In this document: piece after piece, positions 1 through 5,446 of the stretch
How positions within the stretch are numbered: position 1 is the first letter of the stretch
Layout: each line of letters starts with the position of its first letter
Source of the DNA: an uncultured Coriobacteriaceae bacterium
GTDB lineage: Bacteria; Actinomycetota; Coriobacteriia; Coriobacteriales; Eggerthellaceae
Direction of reading: 5' to 3'
Assembly: GCA_946623915.1 (NCBI GenBank)
Contig: CAMORQ010000118.1
Coordinates: 1-6,482 of the forward strand
DNA: 6,482 nt
Program-made: the position numbers and the translations under genes
The notes under the pieces: generated by a model
The model's input: the letters and a program-made list of their open reading frames with translations, nothing else
The model's database searches: none
What the model was told of the DNA's origin: nothing

Positions 1-926
1 CTGCAGAGCAGGTCCACCTGTCTTCCGCGTTCGTCGGCGACGGTCGATCCGCTTACGGGAGCAGGGTAGTAGCGGATATCGTTGCCCGATTCCTTTGACA
101 GTTCCTCCACGAACGCCTTCAGCGTGTCCATCTGGTCCCGGTTGCCCTCGTGCACGTTATGGCGGATGTTCACCTTGAAGGGGAGGGGTGCGCGCAGATT
201 GTCCACAATGCGGTCGAAGGTGGGGCCGCCGCCTGCCAGGCAACGCGTAGCGTCATGGGTTTCGCGCATGCCGTCGAGGGTCACTTGAGCCGAGTCGACC
301 TTGTACTTGTCGAGCATGTGCACGTTCTCCTGCGTGAGCAGATAGCCGTTCGTGATGATGCTCGCACGGTATTCTCCGCCGCGCTGTTCGACCAGCGCTA
401 TGAGGCGCTGTGAAAGCGACTCGATCGCATCGGGCGCGAGCAGGGGTTCGCCACCGAACCAGGTGACGGAAAGGTCCTTGGAACCCGAGGCTTCCATCAT
501 GCGTTCGGCAAGTGCGACCACGTCGTCTTGCACGTCTGCGGCCATCTTGCCAGCGTAGTGGTTTTCGAAGCAGTAGGGGCAGTCGAAGTTGCAGCCCATG
601 GTCGGGCAGATGGTAAGGCCTACGCCGCGCGGCCCCGCGCAGGACCCGCGCCCCATCGTTTCGAGGGCAGCTCGCTCGTCAAAGTTCGCAATCACGCCGC
701 GTTTGCTGAGGCGGTCTATAATCGGGTGGTTCTCAGGGATTTCGTCGAGCGCGCTCATCAGGTACATTTCGATGGGATTGTATTCGGCGCAGGTGCCTTT
801 GAACAGGTTCGCTATAGCCAACGTGCCTTTACCCGGCACAGGTGCGCTCAGGTTGTAGCGCGATACGCGCCAACCGGCCTCTGCTGCTGTGCGTTGTGCA
901 ACGGCGTTCTTGTTTTCGGATTCCAT
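1..926 (-). CDS. Radical SAM protein, SPASM/peptide-maturase type (C-terminus cut off by window edge)
   Basis: The gene starts at ATG 924-926, with AAGGAG about 4 bases upstream, and runs off the left edge after 308 codons. The radical SAM cluster motif is clear: CNFDCPYC, with C112, C116 and C119 expected to hold the 4Fe-4S cluster that cleaves S-adenosylmethionine to a 5'-deoxyadenosyl radical. Supporting core motifs are WFGGEPLL (156-163, the GGE SAM-binding strand), ITNGYLL (191-197) and QVTLDG (214-219). Residues 18-92 form an N-terminal region (YN near 24, ending ID/NFDE-like) resembling the small domain that precedes the barrel in anaerobic sulfatase maturases and RiPP-type radical SAM enzymes. 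The expected C-terminal SPASM region with extra cysteines is outside the window, so the subclass is inferred. No precursor peptide or sulfatase is next to it, so the substrate is unknown. It lies downstream of the transpeptidase gene but is separated by a hairpin and has its own candidate promoter. The radical SAM assignment is firm; the substrate is not. Confidence 0.9.
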   Translation of the reverse strand, partial: MESENKNAVAQRTAAEAGWRVSRYNLSAPVPGKGTLAIANLFKGTCAEYNPIEMYLMSALDEIPENHPIIDRLSKRGVIANFDERAALETMGRGSCAGPRGVGLTICPTMGCNFDCPYCFENHYAGKMAADVQDDVVALAERMMEASGSKDLSVTWFGGEPLLAPDAIESLSQRLIALVEQRGGEYRASIITNGYLLTQENVHMLDKYKVDSAQVTLDGMRETHDATRCLAGGGPTFDRIVDNLRAPLPFKVNIRHNVHEGNRDQMDTLKAFVEELSKESGNDIRYYPAPVSGSTVADERGRQVDLLC

Positions 927-958
927 GATGCTCCTTCTCGTTCTCGCGTTCGGCAACG

Positions 959-988
959 ATTGTATGCGGCTGCGCCCCGTTTTGTCTC
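959..988 (-). promoter_or_regulatory. Candidate promoter of the radical SAM gene
   Basis: Read on the minus strand there is a -10-like TACAAT (959-964) and a -35-like GAGACA (983-988), 18 bases apart. They match the sigma-70 type consensus at 5 of 6 and 4 of 6 positions. The site lies between the hairpin after the transpeptidase gene and the ribosome binding site of the radical SAM gene, where an independent promoter would be expected. It was found by eye only. Confidence 0.4.
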
Positions 989-1078
989 CACGATGCGATA
1001 GCCGCACATTCGGGGTGCCGTCCGGCCTGTGCCAGCGCGGTTTCGTGAAGATGCGCGTAAAAGGAGCCCGGATAGTAT

Positions 1079-1102
1079 GGACGGGGCGTTTTCGCCCCGT
1101 CC
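1079..1102 (-). terminator. Strong GC-rich hairpin after the transpeptidase gene
   Basis: A perfect 10-base-pair stem (GGACGGGGCG with CGCCCCGTCC) closes a four-base loop, 27 bases downstream of the transpeptidase stop codon. Its position and stability suit a transcription terminator. It has no T-tract after the stem on either strand, so it may instead be a weak or factor-assisted terminator, or an RNA 3'-end stabiliser. Confidence 0.5.
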
Positions 1103-1129
1103 CCTCGTCGTTCGTTCATATGGCCGCGC

Positions 1130-2005
1130 TTAGGCGTCCAGGTCGCCGCCGAAGTTCTCCAACGTATCGATTGTTATTTTGCAGCCGGGTTCGACGTGCT
1201 GCATCACGAACTTCATGATGTCTTCGGGGACCGCCACGCAGCCACCCGTGTAGGGGCGGTTCACCCGGAAGCTGTGGAAGAAGAAGGCTGCTCCGCCCCC
1301 TGGCTTGCATTCGGCGTTGAATCCCATGTTCAGCACGTACTGGTAGGCGTAATCGTAATCGGATATGCGCTCGCTCTCCTCGACGTTCAGGTCGGGGAAG
1401 TCCTTGATGTTTACCAGTTCGTTAAAGTGCATGCCTTCGCGTTCGTCGCCCGACCAGTAGTACGAGTCATTCACCTGCAGGTAGTCCATCTTGCAACCGG
1501 GGTCAGGCGCCAGACCGAACGCCTTGTCTATGGTGAAGGTCCCCACGGGCGTGTAGGAATGGTAGGAGTCGGCTGGCCCTAGGCCCTCAAGCCCGATGAA
1601 ACCCGGCGTGGCGATAATCTGCTGCCAAGTGCCGGTCTCGTCCTTGTCGTGCATGGTTATGTAGGCGGTGTTCTTGTCCACGCCCGCTACCACGATAAGC
1701 TGCTCGGCGTCTTTGGTGGCATCGAGTTTGGTCACCCAATCGGGAGAAGGCCGCACGTCCTGGTGCGAGAAGTACGATTCGGAGGCGCCCGTGGTAGAGC
1801 CAGCATCGGCCGAAGCGCTCGCGCTCGAGTTGTCCGCGGCGCTGCTTTGCGATCCGTTTGCCGCGCAGCCCGCAAGGGAAAGGCATGCGGTGGATAGCGC
1901 CGCAGCGATCGCGAAAAGGCACAAGCCACGCAATCGTGCGGTCCCGATTGGCGTTGAGCGCCTTTCTATACCGGTATGTTGATGCGCGGTAAATGGTCTG
2001 TTCAT
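1130..2005 (-). CDS. Lipoprotein L,D-transpeptidase (YkuD-type catalytic domain)
   Basis: This 291-residue protein is expected to form or remodel 3-3 peptidoglycan cross-links outside the membrane. Residues 1-26 are a basic n-region and 27-46 are hydrophobic. LAGC at 44-47 is a lipobox, so C47 should be lipidated. Residues 50-76 are a Ser/Ala-rich linker. The catalytic end of the YkuD fold is visible as FFFHSF (H244) and YTGGCVAVPED, where C256 is the likely nucleophile. GTFTIDKAF (155-163) fits the upstream part of the same domain. The motif is atypical: TGGC replaces SHGC, the usual arginine after the cysteine is alanine, and the His-Cys spacing is only 12. A GTG start 60 bases further upstream is possible in frame, but ATG 2003-2005 is preferred because AGGAGG lies 6 bases before it and the longer version would begin next to the likely -10 box. 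L,D-carboxypeptidase or amidase activity is an alternative. Confidence 0.85.
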   Translation of the reverse strand: MNRPFTAHQHTGIERRSTPIGTARLRGLCLFAIAAALSTACLSLAGCAANGSQSSAADNSSASASADAGSTTGASESYFSHQDVRPSPDWVTKLDATKDAEQLIVVAGVDKNTAYITMHDKDETGTWQQIIATPGFIGLEGLGPADSYHSYTPVGTFTIDKAFGLAPDPGCKMDYLQVNDSYYWSGDEREGMHFNELVNIKDFPDLNVEESERISDYDYAYQYVLNMGFNAECKPGGGAAFFFHSFRVNRPYTGGCVAVPEDIMKFVMQHVEPGCKITIDTLENFGGDLDA

Positions 2006-2011
2006 GATCGC

Positions 2012-2017
2012 CCTCCT
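2012..2017 (-). promoter_or_regulatory. Ribosome binding site that decides the transpeptidase start
   Basis: The minus strand reads AGGAGG, inside a longer GGAGGAGGG run, 6 bases before ATG 2003-2005. No comparable site precedes the upstream in-frame GTG at 2065, so translation most likely begins at 2005 and gives an N-terminus suitable for a lipoprotein signal peptide. Confidence 0.7.
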
Positions 2018-2066
2018 CCGTCGTGCGGGGTTTCGTTTGGCCGTGTCCGCGTTTTGCGACAGCACA

Positions 2067-2072
2067 ATTGTA
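2067..2072 (-). promoter_or_regulatory. Candidate -10 box for the transpeptidase gene
   Basis: TACAAT on the minus strand lies 61 bases before the preferred start codon, in the 113-base gap after the ATPase gene. No convincing -35 hexamer is found at 16-18 bases upstream. It overlaps an 8-base palindrome, ACAATTGT (2064-2071). If it is used, the transpeptidase gene is not wholly dependent on transcription from the ATPase promoter. Confidence 0.3.
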
Positions 2073-2118
2073 GGCTATCTACGAAACGAACCGCATATTC
2101 AATGCGCGGTGCGCTTTG

Positions 2119-4485
2119 CTACACCAGTTGGCTTTGGCGCCTGGCGTGCCAGGATCCAAGCAGGTTGTACAGCACATGGAACAGTACGGAGCCGGCAATG
2201 CCGCACGCTATCACCAAGACCCACGAAGTGCTGACGAAGGGGCTTAAGTTGAACAGGTGCGGGAACAGCAGGGCCGCCCCCAGGCTGCCAGCCACCACCA
2301 CGACGAGCAGCGCGATGCGGATGGGCGTGAAAGGCGTCGAAATGCGGAAAATCAGGTTCATGCCGATCCATGCGGTCAGCGCGATGCAGACCGTGGACAC
2401 CTGTTCGTAATCGAGGCCCATGGCGTATCCGGCAATGTTGGCTCCAAGCACGGCACATATGACGGCGATCGATCCCGGCAGCGATTTCACGATGACGTTT
2501 TCCAAAAAACGCCCTTTGATGCGGTCGTGGTTGGGCTCGAGCGCAAGCACAAACGAAGGAATGCCGATGGTGAACGCCGAGATGAGCGTCATCTGAATGG
2601 GCTGATAGGGGTACTGCCAGGGCAGGAAGATGAACAGCAGCGCCAGTACGATCGAGAACACGGTTTTCACCAGGAACAGCGACGCCGAACGCTGCAGGTT
2701 GTTGATGGACCGGCGGCCTTCAGCCACCACTTCTGGCATGTGGGCGAAGTCGTTGTCCACGAGCACGAGCTGGGCAACGTTGCGCGCGGCATCCGATCCG
2801 GCCGCCATGGCGACCGAGCAGTCCGCCGCCTTCAAGGCAAGGGTGTCGTTCACGCCGTCGCCGGTCATGGCGACCGTGTGGCCGGCATTTTGCAAAGCTG
2901 TCACGAACGCCTTCTTCTGTTCGGGCTTCACGCGTCCGAACACGGCGTAGTCGCCCATGGCACGGGCGATGTCCTCGTCGGTTTCCAGGGTGGTGGCGTC
3001 TACGAAGCGGTGCGCATCCGTTACGCCGACCTGGTCCGCGATGCCCGAAACCGTGTGCGGGTCGTCGCCGGAAATCACCATCACGCGCACGCCCTGCTCT
3101 TTGAAGAAACCGATGGTCTGCTCGGCCGATGCGCGGATTTGGTCGTGGATTGCCACGAGGGCAAGCGGACGTGGAGTGCCCAGCAGCCGTTCGGTTTCGC
3201 CGCTCGTGTCGAAGCCGTCCACCTGGGCAAGCACGAGTACGCGTGCGGTTTCGGCCACTGTTTCCACTTGGGATTCGACCTGCGCGAACGCAGGTCCCAA
3301 GACGAACTGTCCTGCGCCCATGACGAAAGCCCGCCCGTCGTCTAGCACAGCGCCCGACCATTTCCTCTCCGATGCGAAGGGCACGTACGAACTTACGGTG
3401 GGCAGGTTGATGCCTTGGTCTTTGCAGTAGGCGAGGATGGCTTGGCCCGTCTCGTTGGGGTCGGGGTCGGCTGCCGCAATGCAGCCAAACAGCGCGATGG
3501 CCTGGTCAGGCTGCATGGGCGATCCGTCGATCGGCTGCACGTCGGCCACTTCCATGGCACCCGAGGTGATCGTGCCGGTCTTGTCCAGGCACAACGTGTC
3601 CACACGCGCCAGCGTTTCGATGCAGTACAGCTGTTGCACGAGCACGTCGCTCCTGGCAAGGCGAATGACCGCCAGTGCCAGCACGGTGGAGGTGAGCAGG
3701 ATAAGCCCTTCCGGGACCATGCCCACCAGAGCCGCAACAGCCGAAAGGATGGCTTCGTTGCGCTCCACGCCGCCGAAAACGGCCATGCTTGCGAACAGGG
3801 CTGCACCGATGGGGAACATCGCGATACTGACGTATTTGATGATGGTGTTCAGGCTGGACATGATTTCGGAATTGATAGCCTTGTGCCGCTTCGCTTCCGC
3901 GCTTATTTTGGCTGCGTAATTTTCGGCGCCAACATGGTCCACACGTGCTGCCACGCTGCCCGACGCCACGAAAGACCCGCTCATAAGCGAGTCGCCCTCG
4001 GATTTGGGAATCAGGTTGCTCTCGCCGGTAAGCAAACTCTCGTCCGCACGCGCACTGCCCGCTAAAACGGTGGCGTCACAAGGTACCTGCGAGCCGCGGC
4101 CTAGGACCACGACGTCACCTCGTACAATCTGATCTTGTTCCACCTGCTGCTGCGTGCCGTCGCGGATGACGGTCGCTTTCGAAGCTGCCACGATGGACAA
4201 TCGGTCGGTCACGCGTTTCGAGCGGATTTCCTGCACGATGCCGATGATGACGTTCAGCACGATGACCAGCATGAACAGACCGTTTTTAAACGATCCGGTG
4301 AACAGCACGAAGCCAAACAGGATGACGTTGACGATGTTGAAGAGCGTGACGATGTTGTCGTAGAAAATGCGTTTGACAGAACGGGTCTTCACGCCTGCAT
4401 CGACGTTTCCCTGGCCCGCTGCATGCGCTGCGGCAACTTCCTGCGTGCTAAGCCCTGCAATCTGGGAGAATTCGCTTGTATCCAT
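2119..4485 (-). CDS. P-type cation-transporting ATPase, CtpE-like (probable calcium/divalent cation pump)
   Basis: This 788-residue inner-membrane pump moves a cation using ATP through an aspartyl-phosphate intermediate. All hallmark motifs are intact: TGES at 153-156 (actuator dephosphorylation loop), PEGL at 258-261 in M4 (ion site), DKTGTIT with D301 phosphorylated, FASERKWSG at 370-378 (nucleotide domain), SGDDPHT at 472-478, FGRVKPEQK at 516-524 and GDGVND at 542-547. About ten membrane spans are visible, near 47-63, 68-84, 215-237, 245-275, 600-622, 630-648, 670-690, 696-714, 722-741 and 752-772. There is no N-terminal CxxC metal-binding domain and no CPC in M4, which argues against a copper/zinc type. 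The M4 stretch VGMVPEGLILLTS and the M6 stretch ISAFTIGIPSFVLALEPN recall actinobacterial CtpE, reported as a calcium importer in mycobacteria. The usual GAPE after the nucleotide-binding strand reads GAGQ (390-393). The start at ATG 4483-4485 is supported by AGAGG 5 bases upstream. The pump class is firm; the ion is inferred. Confidence 0.93.
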   Translation of the reverse strand: MDTSEFSQIAGLSTQEVAAAHAAGQGNVDAGVKTRSVKRIFYDNIVTLFNIVNVILFGFVLFTGSFKNGLFMLVIVLNVIIGIVQEIRSKRVTDRLSIVAASKATVIRDGTQQQVEQDQIVRGDVVVLGRGSQVPCDATVLAGSARADESLLTGESNLIPKSEGDSLMSGSFVASGSVAARVDHVGAENYAAKISAEAKRHKAINSEIMSSLNTIIKYVSIAMFPIGAALFASMAVFGGVERNEAILSAVAALVGMVPEGLILLTSTVLALAVIRLARSDVLVQQLYCIETLARVDTLCLDKTGTITSGAMEVADVQPIDGSPMQPDQAIALFGCIAAADPDPNETGQAILAYCKDQGINLPTVSSYVPFASERKWSGAVLDDGRAFVMGAGQFVLGPAFAQVESQVETVAETARVLVLAQVDGFDTSGETERLLGTPRPLALVAIHDQIRASAEQTIGFFKEQGVRVMVISGDDPHTVSGIADQVGVTDAHRFVDATTLETDEDIARAMGDYAVFGRVKPEQKKAFVTALQNAGHTVAMTGDGVNDTLALKAADCSVAMAAGSDAARNVAQLVLVDNDFAHMPEVVAEGRRSINNLQRSASLFLVKTVFSIVLALLFIFLPWQYPYQPIQMTLISAFTIGIPSFVLALEPNHDRIKGRFLENVIVKSLPGSIAVICAVLGANIAGYAMGLDYEQVSTVCIALTAWIGMNLIFRISTPFTPIRIALLVVVVAGSLGAALLFPHLFNLSPFVSTSWVLVIACGIAGSVLFHVLYNLLGSWHARRQSQLV

Positions 4486-4503
4486 ACCGACCTCTACGTA
4501 ATG

Positions 4504-4525
4504 CTGAATGCAAAATTGCGTTCAG
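4504..4525. promoter_or_regulatory. Near-perfect inverted repeat at the ATPase transcription start (operator-like)
   Basis: Arms CTGAATGCAA (4504-4513) and TTGCGTTCAG (4516-4525) match at 9 of 10 positions around a two-base centre. The repeat begins inside the -10 box of the ATPase promoter and extends over the expected transcription start, where a repressor would block initiation. A hairpin in the 5' leader is the alternative. No regulator gene lies beside it in the window. Confidence 0.5.
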
Positions 4526-4529
4526 TATA
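4524..4529 (-). promoter_or_regulatory. Candidate -10 box of the ATPase gene
   Basis: The minus strand reads TATACT, 39 bases before the ATPase start codon, with a poor -35 match (CCGTCA) 17 bases upstream. A weak -35 would fit a promoter that is normally controlled by a regulator, and the inverted repeat at 4504-4525 overlaps it. Confidence 0.45.
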
Positions 4530-4817
4530 GCGCACGTCCCGCATCCTGACGGGTGCTGAAGCTGCCGCATGCTGCGGTTATCGATGCGGCGGAATAACGC
4601 AGATTCTGTCACACCGATGGCCGGCTCGGCTCCAGCTCCGGCTGTAGCAGCGTTTTTGCCAAAGTAAAGGGTTCTTCGGCAGTTTCTATGGTCTCAAACG
4701 CCTCACAACCGGCCTGAATTGCCAGAATCGACTTATGCGCGCTGTACGTTATGTGCAGCAGCGGAGGGAATCTGCAGGTAAGACGCAGCTTCCCTCCTGC
4801 TACTGCCGAACATAACG
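4530..4817. other. Non-coding stretch between the ATPase promoter and the small gene
   Basis: About 290 bases, or 332 counting from the ATPase start, carry no convincing gene. A small hairpin can form from GCCGCAT (4564-4570) and ATGCGGC (4584-4590), with an alternative shorter pairing of CCGCA (4565-4569) and TGCGG (4573-4577). A GC-rich patch at 4618-4645 has weaker self-complementarity. The right end is occupied by the long hairpin described separately. A minus-strand open frame extends through here but lacks a ribosome binding site and overlaps the better-supported small gene. Confidence 0.6.
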
Positions 4818-4818
4818 T
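4746..4818 (-). repeat. 73-base imperfect inverted repeat (long hairpin) right after the small gene
   Basis: The outer arms ACGTTATGT (4746-4754) and ACATAACGT (4810-4818) are perfectly complementary. Moving inward, GCAG (4755-4758) pairs with CTGC (4803-4806), AGC (4760-4762) with GCT (4799-4801), GGAGGGAA (4763-4770) with TTCCCTCC (4790-4797), and CTGC (4772-4775) with GCAG (4785-4788). That is about 28 pairs with only small bulges. The outer arm touches the stop codon of the small gene. It could be a terminator, an RNA 3'-end stabiliser, a small structured RNA or a dispersed palindromic element. No T-tract follows on either strand. Confidence 0.65.
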
Positions 4819-5090
4819 TAGACGTTGTTCTTGAACCAGGCGATCAGCCCTTTCCGTTCGACATCGCCAAGGGCGCCCAGGGCGAGAAGGGCGACACCGG
4901 CGAGCAAGGGCCCAACAATGTTGCGAAATTCCCGCAGGCTCCACGCATGCAAGTGTTCTGCGGAGACGTTCGATCGGTCGACGTGGGGATAGCACTCGAA
5001 AAAATGTCGAATGGAATATGCTGCCAGTTCATCGATGTTATCGCAGATTAGCTGAGCAACTTCAGCTAAAAGCTGATCTTTATTTGCCAC
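4818..5090 (-). CDS. Small hypothetical protein with one likely membrane segment
   Basis: This 90-residue product is not recognised. It starts at GTG 5088-5090, supported by a very good AGGAGG (5096-5101) 5 bases upstream, and ends at TAA. Residues 1-57 are mostly polar and probably helical, with acidic patches (DNIDEL at 18-23), a mid-section containing CYPHVDRS, and two cysteines (C16, C33). Residues 57-75, beginning IVGPLLAGVALLALG, are hydrophobic enough for one membrane span, followed by a charged tail (DVERK) and KNNV. It is transcribed away from the reductase gene across a 356-base shared upstream region and is followed directly by a long hairpin. The ribosome binding site and sensible composition support a real gene. 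Function is unknown; a small membrane-associated accessory protein is one possibility. Confidence 0.65.
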   Translation of the reverse strand: MANKDQLLAEVAQLICDNIDELAAYSIRHFFECYPHVDRSNVSAEHLHAWSLREFRNIVGPLLAGVALLALGALGDVERKGLIAWFKNNV

Positions 5091-5115
5091 GGCGCCCTCC
5101 TATCCGTGCACATCA

Positions 5116-5121
5116 ATTTTA
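5116..5121 (-). promoter_or_regulatory. Possible -10 box of the small gene
   Basis: TAAAAT on the minus strand lies 25 bases before the GTG start codon, matching the -10 consensus at 5 of 6 positions. No good -35 hexamer is present at normal spacing, so this is tentative. Confidence 0.3.
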
Positions 5122-5261
5122 GGGCAAAAAGTTTACCCCGCGGAATAGTAAGAAAGGGGGATGTGCCTGCCGCTTTTGCTGATTGAGTGCTTCTTTATGG
5201 CAGGATTCGTAACAACGGCGGTGCTGCTGCATCGGGCATCACGTTATGTCTCACCGATTGT

Positions 5262-5292
5262 CTTTTCGAAAAGGGTATCGATTATCGATACC
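5262..5292. promoter_or_regulatory. Two abutting perfect palindromes, operator-like
   Basis: CTTTTCGAAAAG (5262-5273) is a perfect 12-base palindrome. Directly next to it, GGTATCGATTATCGATACC (5274-5292) is a perfect 8-base-arm inverted repeat around TTA. They lie upstream of the candidate reductase promoter, with the second dyad centred about 70 bases before the predicted transcription start, a place typical of an activator site. LuxR-type regulators commonly accompany such reductases in this bacterial family, but none is present in the window. Confidence 0.5.
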
Positions 5293-5317
5293 TCGCGATT
5301 ATCTGTCCATATCGAGC

Positions 5318-5346
5318 TTGTGAACTGGTGTTTTACTGGGTAAAAA
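5318..5346 (+). promoter_or_regulatory. Candidate promoter of the reductase gene
   Basis: TTGTGA (5318-5323) and TAAAAA (5341-5346) are separated by 17 bases, each matching its consensus hexamer at 4 of 6 positions. Transcription would begin near 5353 and leave a leader of about 94 bases. The weak hexamers fit an activator-dependent promoter. Confidence 0.35.
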
Positions 5347-5389
5347 GTATTCGAAACCGCCATCTTCCGCCTCCAAAACCGCTAGGTTA

Positions 5390-5440
5390 CATTCTTCCCA
5401 TCGAAGCCCCCAAGGGCGTCAGGGCAAGAAGAATGGGAGG
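5390..5440 (+). promoter_or_regulatory. Leader RNA that can sequester the reductase ribosome binding site
   Basis: The segment 5390-5401 can pair in two exclusive ways. In one, 5390-5397 (CATTCTTC) pairs with 5428-5435 (GAAGAATG) in eight Watson-Crick pairs and leaves most of the ribosome binding site free. In the other, 5394-5401 (CTTCCCAT) pairs with 5433-5440 (ATGGGAGG) with one G-U pair and covers the whole GGGAGG site. GCCC (5406-5409) and GGGC (5414-5417) can form a nested hairpin in the loop. No known riboswitch class is recognised, and short pairings like these can arise by chance. Confidence 0.35.
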
Positions 5441-5446
5441 TTGCAC

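Larger units (their letters stand above)
5091..5446. other. Divergent intergenic region between the small gene and the reductase
   Basis: This 356-base region is visibly more AT-rich than the flanking genes and contains no convincing gene. From left to right it holds the small gene's ribosome binding site and possible -10 box, two abutting palindromes and three related direct repeats (5255-5303), a candidate reductase promoter (5318-5346) and a foldable leader (5390-5440). The density of dyads suggests a regulator-controlled promoter. Two plus-strand open frames here lack usable ribosome binding sites. Confidence 0.6.

Noticed and set aside
829..1119. A 96-codon minus-strand frame just before the radical SAM gene, considered as a precursor peptide
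   Set aside because: It has no ribosome binding site, spans the hairpin, overlaps about 100 bases of the radical SAM gene in another frame and shows no leader/core pattern.
2006..2065. Upstream GTG start for the transpeptidase (20 more residues)
   Set aside because: It lacks a ribosome binding site, sits next to the candidate -10 box and would add a basic extension before an already long n-region.
2091..2109. Possible terminator after the ATPase gene
   Set aside because: Only a 5-base-pair stem (CGCAT with ATGCG) forms and no T-tract follows, which is too weak to call.
2257..3345. A 362-codon open frame on the plus strand, antisense to the ATPase gene
   Set aside because: It is very rich in His, Arg, Gly and Val with no domain pattern, and lies wholly opposite an ATPase whose motifs are all intact. 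It is a high-GC shadow frame.
3415..4065. A 216-codon open frame on the plus strand
   Set aside because: It is also opposite intact ATPase coding sequence, with composition typical of an antisense shadow and no recognisable motifs.
4609..4995. A 128-codon minus-strand open frame overlapping the small gene
   Set aside because: It has no ribosome binding site and its first half is Arg/Cys-rich, as out-of-frame reading would give. The overlapping GTG-started gene has a near-ideal ribosome binding site. The tail after 4818 looks a little less random but has no start of its own.
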